From the NCBI GenBank assembly GCA_030765055.1, contig JAUKNK010000058.1, positions 320,001 through 384,000 on the forward strand: a stretch of DNA of 64,000 nucleotides. Direction: 5' to 3'. The position numbers were made by a program, and so were the translations under genes. Shown here piece after piece: positions 22,896-33,835 of the stretch. This DNA comes from Mantis religiosa. Taxonomy: Eukaryota; Arthropoda; Insecta; Mantodea; Mantidae. The notes beneath the pieces are model-generated. The model searched no databases, was not told where the DNA came from, and worked only from the letters and a program-made list of their open reading frames with translations. Numbering within the stretch: the first letter of the stretch is position 1; each line of letters starts with the position of its first letter.

Positions 22896-24523
22896 TCCGG
22901 ACCTTACACCGGGGAAGTACCAACTGTTCTTTCTGCGTCTTCCCATCGGGTGACTCCCTACCCGGAGCAGCACGCCCTCTCTGGTCTTCAGCGAGTCCCA
23001 TTGGGGCCAGTACGACTTGTAGGTGGCGCTACTCGGTGCGATGTCCTTCCAGGTTGGTCTCGTCCCTGCCTCCACTTCCCTTAAGAGTGGCCCCAAGTCT
23101 GCGTCCGCCAGCTGCTCCCTCCTCAGGCCTGCGCTATCCCAGCCATCCGCATGCACTGCCGTGACTACTCCGACTGCTGCGGCACGCTCCTTCTCCTCCA
23201 CTCTTGTACACTGGCCGCACTCTTCTGGACAGGGTCTTCGGGACATGGCGTAGCGTTACCGTGGCTCTTCCCTCTACGATGTTCCGAGGTGAAGTCGTAC
23301 TCCTGCAGCCTCTGGACCCAACGTGCTGTCTGGCCTTCCAGTTCCTTAAAGTTCAATAGCCAGGTTAGGGCGGAATGGTCAGTCCTCAGGTGGACTGGCT
23401 GACCGTACAGTTACTTGTGGAAGTGCTCCAATGTCTTTACTACTGCCAGTAACTCCCGTCGGGTGACGCAGTAGTTCTTTTCTGCCTTGGATAGCGTCTT
23501 GCTGTAGTAGGCTATCACCCGCTCATGGCCGTCCTGGATCTGCGATAGGACACCTCCAATGCAATGGTCGCTGGCGTCGGTGTCCACGATGAAGGCGCCA
23601 CCCAGTTGTGGGAAACCCAAAATTGGGGCACTGCACAGGGTTTCCTTCAGGTGCTGGAAAGCGTCTTCGGCGTCCTCCGTCCACACATAAGGCCGGTGTT
23701 CCTCTGTCAGGTGGGTGAGGGGTTTTGCGATGTTGGAGAACTCATTCATGAAGCGGTGGTAATAACTGCACAGTCCCAGGAAACTGCGCAGCTCTTTCTT
23801 ATCCCTTCGGCGAGGCCAATCTCTCACGGCCTTTGTCTTCTCCGGGTCTGTGGCCACTCCGGTTGCTGAGACTATGTGGCCCAAGCAGTTAACTTCCTTG
23901 CGGAAGAGCTGGCACTTCTTCGCGTTCAGCTTCAAGTTGGTCGCCTGCAGTCTCTGTAGCACCTTACTCAGATTCTCGAGGTGATCTTCAAAAGTCTTCC
24001 CGACAGTGATGATGTCGTCCAGGTATAGCAGGCAGGCATCGTAAGTCAGCCCTCTCATCACTGACTCCATGAGGCATTGGAAGGTAGCTGGTGCGTTGCA
24101 GAGGCCAAGTGGCATAACCGTGAACTGTCAGAGCCCTTGGCCCGTCGAGAATGCGGTCTTCTCCTTGTCTCTCGGGTCTAGAGCTACCTGCCAGTAGCCC
24201 GACTTCAGGTCCAGGGTCGAGAACCACTGTGCACCAGCTAGCGTGTCCAGGGTGTCGTAAATCCGGGGTAAGGGAAAACAGTCCTTCCGGGTGACAGCGT
24301 TCAGCTTTCTGTAGTCTACGTAGAAGCGCAGCTCGCCGTTCTTCTTCGTCACCAAGACCACAGGGGAACACCAAGGGCTGTCAGACTCTTCAATCACTCC
24401 CCTGGATCTCCTGTCCTCCAGCATGTCTCGTACCGCCCCTTGATTCGACAGCGGAACGCGTCTATGTGGTTGACGAATAGGCCGGGCGTCCCCGGTGTAG
24501 ACGCGGTGAAGCACTTTGTCCAT
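22896..24523 (-). pseudogene. Reverse transcriptase and RNase H of gypsy copy 2
   Basis: The only reverse-transcriptase core among the six gypsy copies here. Motifs in order: SPWCSPVVLVTKKNGELRF, FSTLDLKSGYWQ, FSTGQGL, MPLGLCNAPATFQ, and the catalytic LLYLDDIITVG. Fingers, palm and thumb are continuous in one frame apart from a TGA at about 24128-24130, where relatives have Trp. RNase H follows with DTDASDHCIGG and RRELLAV and is cut by a stop at about 23411. The remaining RNase H tail and spacer (23356-22900) are frameshifted. As it stands the copy cannot make an intact enzyme. Confidence 0.93.
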
Positions 24524-24676
24524 GCGGCCGTAGTCACTATCACCTTGGCTGAAGACGCGCTGATACCGTCTTAGCAGTTGTCAAAACTTCTCCAGCAGTT
24601 CTGCGGTCAGGTGGTCGGCCGCCCTCTCCACTATGCCTTCTAGCCGGGGCCCCAGGTGTTGCTTCGGTGCCGGCTC

Positions 24677-25536
24677 CTATGTCTCGTCGATAGCTATTAC
24701 GCTCACCACGGGCTCGCACGTTCCCAACTCCGTCCCGGCCTGGACGTCGTGATCGGCTTCCGTCGGATTTAGCAGTCTCGCGGGCACCTCCGCTCGGCAC
24801 GGCAGCAATGCACTGGCTACACACAGTCCGTGTACAGGCGTCTTCTGGTCCAGTATCATGTTCCTGGTTCTCTGGCCCTCCAGTCGCGCCGTCACCACCA
24901 CCTCGCTCCTCGCGGGGACAGCCACGTCTTCGCTCAAGACGACCCTGCAAATTCCAAGACGCTCTTCTGGTTGACGGCGGATAACCTCTTCTCTGTTGAG
25001 CCGCAGTACCTTACTGCCGACGTCGACCGTCGCCCCATGGCTCCTGAGGGCGTCCAGTCCCAGAATCACCTCCTCAGCCACCTTCGCGACGAACACCCAC
25101 AGACGCACGGCACTCCTTCCAAGGTGAGCTCCAGCAGGGCCTCCTTCTCCACAGGCAAGGTGTCGCCCGATGCCGTGACGAGCTGGTATGGTCGGCTCGG
25201 CTTCCTTGTCGGCAAACCCTTCGCCACGTCAGGTCTGATGATGCTCACGGCCGCCCCGGTATCCACTAGCACGCAGCACGGCTTTTCTCTTACCCAGCCG
25301 TCCGCGATGAGGCTGTCAACCATATGCCGGCTGACGGCACGCAGTGTCACTCGAGGGGATGGTGGTGATGGCGCCGACGTGCCCCTCTCCACGACGGCCC
25401 TTACTCGTTTTCCGGCTGCTCTTCCTGGTGTGGGCAGACTCTCTGCAGGTGTCCGGACTGTCCACACCCCAGCACAGGCCACTAGGTGTTCGCCGGCGTC
25501 CCTCAGCTGGTCTTCTGTCTCCGGCGTAGCGGACAC
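24677..25536 (-). pseudogene. Protease and linker of gypsy copy 2
   Basis: The aspartic protease has the active-site motif VLVDTGAAVSI and, further on, ILGLDALRSHGATVD, the usual second-half motif. It lies in the -1 frame relative to the end of gag, which stops at TAA (25401-25403). The frame shifts near 25090 and the linker to RT ends at about 24677. Protease normally matures the Gag and Pol polyproteins. Confidence 0.88.
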
Positions 25537-26599
25537 TCCTTGTTCTCGACGTCGGGATAGATGTTACCTTGGCCGCCTCCATTCTCAATGCCGCTGTCAG
25601 CGCCTCGTGGATGGTTTTATAATCGCCGAGCACTAGGCGCTGACGGATCTCCGTGTCCCGTACCCCGTCGACAAAGTTGGAGGCGGCTTCCTGGCATACG
25701 AACTCCAGCGGCAGGTCAACCAAGGCCTTGCTTGCCAGTTGTTCCACTGCCAGGGCGAACTCCTCCCCCGGCTGCTGTGCCCTTGCCCTTAGCTGGCTGC
25801 GGTGTGCGTCGGCTAAGCGGTGGTTCCCGAAACGATTCTCCAGGGCCTCCCAGATGTCCTTGGGCGCCGCCATTGTCTCTATCGCGTTTAGAACTTCCGC
25901 GGCCCGTCCCTGGAGGCTGGCTATTAACTGTGTGGCCTCCTCCTCCGGTGACCATCTGTTGTTTTTGGCCACTGTGTCGAACTGGCGGCGGAAGACCTCA
26001 AATGTTGACGCGGCGTCATATTTCGGAGGTTTGACGCGCGCCGATGTTGTGTCGCGTCCCGGTGCGTCGGCCTTCAAATCCTTCAACCTCCTGCCGACGA
26101 CGTCCTCCATCACGGCGCTCAGGGACTTGACGCTGTTGTCGGCCTTTCCTTCCAGCTCATTAACGCGGCTCGCCAGGCCTTCGACGCGGTCGCCTAACTC
26201 TGTGACGTCCTCTTTTACGCCGGCCAACTTTTCTTCAAACTTTGCGGCGAGAGCCTCGTTCGCCGCCTTCATTTCCGTGGCCAGACTGCCGTTCGCAGCT
26301 TTCATTTCTGTAGTTAACTCGGCCTTCATTTCTTCCATCTCCTCGGTGATGTTGTCGTTAACCGTCTTCATTTGCTTCAGTTCCGCAGCCAGGTTATTAT
26401 TTGTAGTCTCCAGCTTCTCGGCCAGGCTGTTATTTGCCGCTTCCGTTTTTGCACCGAGGTTGTCATTTGCCGTCTTCATTTCCTTCAACTCTGCGGCCAA
26501 GTTGTTATTTGCCGCTTCCGACTTCGCTATTAATTCGTTCATCTTCTGCAAAAGCATTTCCAATGACGATTCCATGGCCATAATGTTCGGTGATGTCAT
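25401..26599 (-). pseudogene. gag of gypsy copy 2
   Basis: Gag forms the particle shell. It probably starts at 26599 (MTSPNI) or 26581 (MAMESS, the start shared with copy 6). The N-terminal 180 residues are a heptad-like coiled coil built from repeated AANNNLAAELKEMK-type units. Then come the capsid-like part (PPKYDAASTFEVFRRQFD, IWEALENRFGNHRL) and a basic RTRSVRYAGDRR segment. A one-base deletion in a G run at about 25459 puts the zinc knuckle (CWGCGQSGHL-type) out of frame. The knuckle frame ends at the TAA complementary to 25401-25403. Confidence 0.9.
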
Positions 26600-26601
26600 C
26601 G

Positions 26602-26619
26602 TCCCGCTTCCTGACACCA
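26602..26619 (-). other. Primer-binding site of gypsy copy 2, tRNA-Leu type
   Basis: One base inside the 5' LTR, the minus strand reads TGGTGTCAGGAAGCGGGA. This fits the complement of a tRNA 3' end carrying CCA. Many animal tRNA-Leu genes end in TCCTGACA, which fits best. Copy 6 has a near-identical site at 60820-60837. Confidence 0.7.
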
Positions 26620-26620
26620 G

Positions 26621-27118
26621 TGTGACTTTGTGGGTTCTTGAAATGAAAAGTCCAATTACACCACTCAAAAATGTTCTTTATTTCCACCGACTTAAAGTTA
26701 AACACTTGCCAGTTACCAGAATTACGTAATGCACACAATTACGATTCACCAGTTCGTCCGTTACAATTCCACTTGCTCTCGCGATTACAAAAAATCCTCC
26801 GATGCACATACACAGTCTTGTCGTCCTTACACTAGTACTGCACTCTTACGCTGATTGCCAAGAACTCTGACTCCTCACTCCAGCCCGGCGTTTTGCTTAT
26901 ATAGGGTCAGCTGGCCGATCGAGAATGTTCTGGATCAGATGAAATATCCCGTAAGTTCGAGAAATCAAGGGCAGCGGAAAGAGACGGCACGGTAATGTTT
27001 TTTCCCCAGCCACCCCACGTCACCGCTACAAGACAAACGAGGGGGCGTGTCCGAGCGCCTCCGTCTCCCGCTGCTGCCGTCAGCTGGTTCTATAGGGTGT
27101 TCCAACGTTTGGGTGACA
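26621..27118 (-). repeat. 5' LTR of gypsy copy 2
   Basis: On the plus strand it begins TGTGACTTTGTGGGTTCTTG and ends GTTTGGGTGACA. It matches 21325-21819 nearly throughout. The minus strand contains a TATA-type promoter (around 26900) and a polyadenylation signal near the internal end. Confidence 0.93.
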
Positions 27119-28439
27119 ATACAACTTGTACACAAAATATAAAGAGCAAAATGAATGGTAAATAAAGTCAAGAATTTGAAGGCAACTGACAATGGAACTA
27201 TAAACCTTATAACTGACGTCTTGGACAATTTAATTTTTTAACAATCTCTTTGTTTTCTCAGAAAATATTAAACTTATGGAGCAAGATATTGTGATAAAGC
27301 AGACCTGGATTAAGGTTTACAACTGCCTTCTGCAGAAACTGTAATAGGTGGTGTTCGGTTATTTTCAAGTGTAAAGAAGTTTGTCTTTTATATCAGCTTA
27401 CTGAGCCAAAATAGTAACTTGTTCTTCTCAAATGCTAATTGAAATTTTTGGCAGAGGAAATAAGTGTTAGACACAGTTATACAAACACACTATATTCTGC
27501 CTCTGCACAGAACGTAGGTTTATGTATGTATTCCTATTTTTTTGTCTTTAAGCCTAGTGCAAACTGGTAAGAATGGGCTTGCACGTCACAATTACATATA
27601 CTCAAGTATCAGTGCACACAGAGAGACAGGACCCTTATTCACATCATCATCATCACCGTGAGACAGGAAAAGACATACCCATCCTAATACAGACATGAGG
27701 TCATACCTTTGTATAGTCTGTATATTGTCATTGTTTAGCTTATTTTAATAACCAATGAATTTAAACCATATATCTGTTGCCATCAGTCTTTGAATTTATT
27801 ATACTGTAAAGTAGTGGTGGTGGCGGCTGTGGTGGTGGTACATAATATAGGACACATCAATTACTTATAACTAGATATTATACAAGACACATATACACAA
27901 CACAACTAACTACTTTTAACTGTATTCTGTTACAGGATGGAGACTTCTCTCCAGTAAAATCTGCAAGGGAAGACTCAACCATTTTAACTTTCTGGGTGTT
28001 TTTAAAACTCTTATTTTCAAAATATATGACTTTATTCCTCTGAGTCATATGTATCCATTGAGGTTTTGTTATTTTTTCTATTTAAACACAATATTTATTC
28101 ATGGTTTCTGCACTTAGTACCACTGTGGTAAATATGACCCCATACTAAATAGCGTTTTTGTTTCTTGACTGTGATATTATTAAAACAGAATTAAGATCTT
28201 TTAAATAGCTGTACATAAAAGCGTTGTTAGCATTGGAGCAAATTTCATGTATGTGTCTGATGCTTGTTCTTGCTCTTTTATTTTTGGATTTCATTGGATT
28301 GTTGAATCTCTCGTAAAGCTGTGATTCAAAGTTCTGCCTAACTATTGAGTGTAAGTGATTACCTAGAAATGTGTGAAACATATATTGGATAAATTGAAAA
28401 TACTGTGACAAATTTTATATTAGTTTGACAAACAGAAAA
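27119..28439. other. Proposed intron sequence of copy A, no gene seen
   Basis: AT-rich DNA. About 27838-27900 (ACATAATATAGGACACATCAA, then ATATACACAA) matches about 60325-60385, the 3' part of a non-LTR element, so an old 3'-end copy of that family may be present. No coding frame is convincing. Confidence 0.45.
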
Positions 28440-28640
28440 ATCGGCAGTTGCTTTGCATTTCTGGAATGATAACCACCACATCGGAGAGGTGATCAAATTA
28501 TTGAAACCATTGTCAACAAAACTTAAACTTACAACATGGGAAACATTTTTTATTATTAAAAACATTTTACATATTCTAAATTTTGATGTGCCATCAGTGA
28601 GTGGTCTACTGAACTTATGTACAGAATCTTCCGAAAGAGG
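28440..28640 (+). pseudogene. PLE GIY-YIG endonuclease C-terminal fragment
   Basis: The frame reads HFWNDNHHIGEVIKLLKPL, then KLKLTTWETFFIIKN and LNFDVPSVSGLLNL. This is the C-terminal signature of PLE-type GIY-YIG nucleases: a WExxFI...K box followed by NF(D/E)(V/I)P. A close relative is on the minus strand at 38952-39251. The preceding nuclease core is not recognisable here. Confidence 0.7.
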
Positions 28641-29179
28641 GAGCCAATTACAGGAGATCCAGACAACAACAAACTGTGGTAAGTCGCTAATCAGCTGAGG
28701 GTGAGACTGCAACAATCTTGAAAAAAATAAAATTGATGTGAGTGAAGTTACAAATTTTAAAGCGTATGACTCAATTTTAGTCTTTATTCATTAAGATCTT
28801 TGCCTAGAACAGCTGTTACGCATACCACATGCAGCATTAAAAAGATTTTCTTCTCACTGTTACACCAATTGTTAGGTTTCTTTGTCTCATGTTTGCTGTG
28901 CATTGCCTCAACTTGTAGAATTGCATTATACGTATGGATAGTTATAAAATACAAGCAATTTGAATAAAGAGCAGGAATATATTAAAGAATCATCCAACAC
29001 AGATGGAGAAATTGATGCTATATTTTCAGAAAGCAGTGAATTAGCTGGAGATCCTGGTTATGGATATTTGGAAACATTGTTTCTGAAGTTGATGACATCT
29101 CAAACCTGAATGTACAGAAATAAGTATAATAAGTATATTTCATTACACAGAAAATTAAGCTACTTACAGTGGAATAATA
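28641..29179. other. Spacer, no gene seen
   Basis: AT-rich with no supported feature. Confidence 0.5.
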
Positions 29180-30060
29180 AATATAATACAAATAAAATAT
29201 TAAGTGATTATTTTCCACCTATCTTAAGAAGTTGATGACAAAACTTCTATCTTCTATTCGAAATTAATTTCGTAAGCATTTGCCCACATCATCGGTCAAA
29301 CACACTCGTTGTCAAGGATACTATGTATTTACGTATTGATGTATTACCAGCATCTGAAGACAAAACAAGCCTAAAAACAGAATCAATTGACGGTATGTCA
29401 AAATTCATTATGCAATTTTTACTTTTCAGAATAAATACTTTTTCCCAAACCATTAAATCTATGGAAACATTTAATTGTTTTAATAATTTAAATTTGGGAT
29501 TTATTCCATGGTTAAATGACGAATATAAACCTGATAAAAATCTAAGCAATTAAATTTATAAATACCAGATTTTTTATTATTAGGAATTTTATCTTTATTA
29601 GAAAATTCTAATAAATCTTTAATACTATATTTATTTTGAGGAACTAAAGTTATACCAACTTCTTCAAAAAAAATTTGAAAATGTTTATTAACCCAAGGAT
29701 GGTAAGTAAATTTGTTAAATTTATAATCATCTTTTATTTTTTAAGAGTAGAAATATCATTAATACTATTTTGATATTTAAATATTTCAATTTCTTTTGTA
29801 TAAAATTGTTATTAAAGCACTATTAATATGTTTATATTCTTTATAAAATTCTTCTTTATTAAGGCGTATATATATTAATTTATAAATCAAACTATTAAAA
29901 ACAGCAAATTTATTTGGAAAAGGATTAAAACTTTTATTTATTAAGTAATTATCGATATGAGCAGATCTCCTATAAATACCAAAATCTAATTTATTATTTC
30001 TTATTTTCAAATCTTGAAAAGAAAGTAATCCATTAGTTATAGCTTTATCTATAAATTAAA
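29180..30060 (-). pseudogene. 5'-truncated PLE, left half of an inverted dimer
   Basis: Read from 30060 down. The RT thumb (LDFGIYRRSAHIDNY, NPFPNKF; 30010-29786) leads into a decayed GIY-YIG C-terminus (KLLKQLNVSIDLMVWEKVF, NFDIPSIDSVFRL; about 29520-29380). It ends in the PLE terminal sequence (CTTAAGAAGTTGATGAC at about 29223-29239, ATCATCGGTCAAACACACTC). It is the same family as 12830-14840. The whole copy is mirrored by 30070-30870. Confidence 0.85.
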
Positions 30061-30069
30061 TTTATTAAA

Positions 30070-30870
30070 GTTCCTGTTTGAATAGTTTGATCTATAGAGT
30101 AATAAATATACCCCCGAATAAAGAAGAATTTAATAAAGAATATAAACATATTAATACTGCCTTAATTAATGGTTTTAATAAAAATTTTATACAAATAAAA
30201 ATGAAAAATTTAAATATAAAAAAAAACTTAATTATATTTCTACTCTTACAAAAATGGAAGATGATTATAAATTTAAACAATTTAGTTACCATCCTTGGGT
30301 TGGTAAACATTTTCAAAAAATTTTTTTATGCTCCTAAAAATAAATATAGTATTAAATCTTTATTACAATTTTCTAAAAAACGATAACATTCCTAATAATA
30401 AAAATCGGGTGTTTATAAATTTAATTGCTTAGATTGTGATCAGGTTTATATTGGAAAGATGAAACGTAGTTGGGAAACCTGAAAGAAAGAACATTTTCGT
30501 AACATTAGATATAAAAAAATCGATAAATTGGCTGTGGCAGATCATTTTTGGTCATTTAACCATGAAATAAATCCCGAAGTGAAATTATTGTGAACAATTA
30601 AATGTACCCATAGATTTAATGGTTTGGGAAAAAATACTTATTCTAGAAAAAATCGCGTAATAAATTTTGACATACCAGCAATTAATTCTGTTTTTAGGTT
30701 TGTTTAGTAATATGTAAATACATAAATACTTAGTATCGTGTACAATGAAGTGTGTTTGACTGAAGATGTGAGCAAATGTCTACGTAATTAATTTCAAATA
30801 GAAGATAGAGTTTTTTCATCAACTTCTTAAGATAAGTGTAAAATAATCATTAAATATTTTATTTGTAAGT
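30070..30870 (+). pseudogene. 5'-truncated PLE, right half of an inverted dimer
   Basis: Starting about 10 bp from the left half, the plus strand reads SLIYRVINIPPNKEEFNKEYKHIN and NGFNKNF (30078-30190), a frameshifted thumb end, then a GIY-YIG core (NCLDCDQVYIGKMKRSWET, HFRNIRYKKIDKLAVADHFW; about 30425-30560) and NFDIPAINSVFRF. It closes with the terminal motif (ACTGAAGATGTGAGCAAATG, CAACTTCTTAAGATAAG). Stops are scattered throughout. The YIG box is intact here, unlike in the copy at 12830-14840. Confidence 0.87.
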
Positions 30871-31129
30871 ATATTTCAGGTTTACAACTGCAATGATGAT
30901 ATGGGTGATAAAATAAAAGTGTGAAAGAGTAATGTGCTGTTTTCAAGTCCAGAAAGGAAAAGACACTTGTTCAAGAGCTCCTGCAAGATTTCACGTTGGG
31001 AAGCCAGTTATGAAACACACTGAAGACTGCTTCTGATCCAGCACAGTATCGTGAAAGGAATGTAAATATTTTCCAAATATTTTGAAGTCAAACAACACAG
31101 ATGGTAAAATTACTTTCAAAGACAAATGG

Positions 31130-32230
31130 ATAGATGTGTATAACGAATAATTTGAGGGTTTTCTTGGCTTGTTTGTACTTGCAGGAGTGTACAAGGGTCA
31201 CAATGAAAGCATAGAGAAATTATCAACTAAAGAGCATACACAACCTATTTTCATTAGTTCTATGGCTCAGAACCACTTTACAGATATATCATGCTGTACT
31301 CGGTTCGATAATGCACAACAGCGGCAACAGAATCGGAGTCTGTATAAATTGGCTCCTGTAAGGAAAATATTTCAACACTGGATCAGCACTTTCTATGATG
31401 CACATTAACCACAAAATAAATTTACAATTGAGGAACTACTGGAACCTTTTAGGGGCAGGTGTCCTTTTCCACAATATATGTCCTCAGAACACGGAAAGCA
31501 GGATATGAAGGTATCTATTTCATGTGACAATACTAATAAATGTGTTACAAATTTGCAAGTGTACACAGGAAAATGTGAAGACCAGCCCAAAGAATTAAAT
31601 CATGGGAAACGAGTAGTATTACAATAGAACATTATTCCAGGAGTGACAGAAAATTATAACCGATTCTTTACAAGTTTTGTAGTTGCTAAAAGAGTTAGAA
31701 CTAAAGAAGATGAGTGTCCGGAACAATAAGGAAACAGCTTTGGGAACTATCTGCAGAATTTATTATAGCGAGAGGAAGAAGTGCATCATCAAATAATTTT
31801 GGATTCCAGAGTAAGCTGCAGTAGTCTCCTCTTTCCTATAAGAGGGTAAGATTTTAAGGAGGAAATAGTTGAAAAATAAAGCAGCAAACCTTGTCTAATC
31901 CTGGACTGTAATCCAACTAAGTCAGCTATAGACACAATGTGCAAATTGTCAGGACATACACTACAACATGTATGGCAAGAACATGACCTATGGCTATATT
32001 TTATTGTATTTTGGATATTAGTGCCGTAATTGCTAGTTCATAATTTGACAAGTTGAATCCTGACTGGATGAAGAAAACCCAACTCTAAGAGAAGAGATGT
32101 TCCTCTTGAACTGCGAACATCTTAGTACAGAAAAACAGAAGTTGGTGCAACAAACTTTCTCCTCCTTCAACACAAGTGCATAACGGGGAAGATGCTTCCT
32201 GTTGGAATGATCTTTGTATTAAATGAAATG
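31130..32230 (+). pseudogene. piggyBac-like transposase fossil
   Basis: The frame beginning near 31160 reads LFVLAGVYKGHNESIEKLS, then CCTRFDNAQQRQQNRS, KLAPVRKIFQHW, EELLEPFRGRCPFPQYM, CDNTNKCVTNLQVYTGK, NHGKRVVLQ and NRFFTSFVVAK. This is the conserved order of piggyBac-type transposases, including the FRGRCPFxQYxPSKP-like block and the GKRVVL...FTS block. In-frame stops occur at 31406-31408 and after VVLQ (31624-31626), and more follow. A C-terminal part (SAIDTMCKLSGHTLQHVW, then DLWLYFIVFWI) continues to about 32100. The N-terminus and ends with TTAA sites are not identified. The element lies inside the proposed intron of copy A. Confidence 0.85.
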
Positions 32231-33835
32231 ATATTTAAGATATTAAATGATATTTAAGAAAAAAAACACACAATTATCTCAATTTGCTTTATACATAGTT
32301 TTCATTCATTGAAGTATTCTTATATGTCAATTCATTACAATCAAAGAAATGCATAAATGTAATTCATGCAGATTACTTGGAGTCATTATGACTGCAGTGG
32401 TACTCAGTGGAACAAAAATTCCTGGTAGTACTAGTTTTAAACAATGAGCCTTCTTTCATGCATGATGCTCACTTTTCCTCTTATTTATTGTCACATTTAT
32501 GTAATAAAACATTCTGTAGGTAAACCACAGTTGGAGGCGTGATTTACTGGAGCTCTCCATCTTTCCATCTCTAATGTCAGTTTAGGTTGCTCACCTCTCT
32601 CATATAGCGCAAGCAACATATGGAGGGCTGGTAGATTTGTCATACTTGGATGTTGAGGGGAGAACAGTTTGCTCACACATGCGTAGACCAACTACACTTT
32701 GTTCGCAGTCTATCTGTAAATATGCATTTGAATTGTTGCAGTGGGCATATAATAATCATTCCATCAAATTACGATTAAAATGTGCTACATAATTCCAAAG
32801 GTACTACGGAGCGTTATATACTGCTCTGAGGTGTGCCCAAATATAGATTGTATTTTTTCTTGACCTAGTACTTACAAGGTGTATTACATACTGCAAAATA
32901 TTTATTTGAAGTTTTGAGTGTTAATATGAAGTTTTATTAGCATTTATATGAATTCAAATAAAAAATTTGTAAAAGCTAATTGCATGTAAATGCATGTAAA
33001 AGCATGTAAATTGCCCTATGGTAAATGCGGAGTGCAACTATACCAGAAAATTTGAATGTTAAATGATAAGCTCGGTATCAGAATGATGCTTCATGTAAGG
33101 ATGTAATCCACGGCTTTCAAGTTTATCTTCTCTTCCAAAATGGCTCCTTGGATTTATGATATTTTACTTTAGGAGAGAAAGCACACTTAAAAAGAGGTCA
33201 AAGTAAACAGTAGGAGATAAAGAAGGTAATATTAACATTAAGTTTAATCCTTATATTTTGCTTTCTATGCTATTAAATCAATTGTTTCTGCAATACTAAA
33301 TCAGTTATCTACATACGTTTGTAATTCTGGCTATACGTTTCACAATGCATTTGTCATTTTGGTGTAAATAAAATTGTCTACAGATATCTTGGATTAACAA
33401 AGATAATGCAGTTATGATTAATAACATAATCACTTGCCATGAAGAGTAGCTAGCTAGAGTTGTTAGTTATTTCTGAACATTTATGAATTCGGAATACAGT
33501 ATAATCTAGGCTTCTGGACCATAGTTTACTTGGCTCCTCCCAAGATATTTATCTCTGACTCTGGTAGGTATCTTCTGTGGCAGTGGCAGTGCCCAGTTGC
33601 TGTTGAAACTTGCAGCAGTGTACTATGACCTCACTACTGCTTCTGAAGATGTATGCCACAGTCAAAAGTTTGGGAAGAACTCCAGTATACCATGACCAAG
33701 AACTGCAGATTATACTGCATATAATACTGACTGTGGTAGCTAAAGCCCTAGCAGTTTCATGTATCAAGAGAGGTTCTCTGTTTAGCATTATATATATAGC
33801 TATTCTACCCTTTGACATATTCTCCAACATTTCAG
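32231..33835. other. Proposed intron sequence, no gene seen
   Basis: AT-rich. About 32976-33006 has three short repeats of GCATGTAAA. The end at 33821-33835 is a plausible splice acceptor (TCTCCAACATTTCAG). Confidence 0.5.

Larger units (their letters stand above)
21325..27118 (-). mobile_element. Ty3/gypsy copy 2, full-length, minus strand
   Basis: This 5.8-kb element has two LTRs of about 495 bp and exact 4-bp target duplications ATAC (21321-21324 and 27119-27122). It carries gag, protease, reverse transcriptase, RNase H and integrase in the order PR-RT-RH-IN, which defines Ty3/gypsy. There is no envelope-like ORF. LTR identity looks to be in the mid-90s percent by eye, so it is moderately young. 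Several stops and frameshifts make it inactive as it stands. It sits 84 bp downstream of the splice donor at 21241. Confidence 0.95.

Noticed and set aside
25653..26729. 358-codon plus-strand frame rich in Ser and Ala
   Set aside because: It is the antisense shadow of the gypsy copy 2 gag coiled coil; the same shadow occurs at copy 6 (61650-60805).
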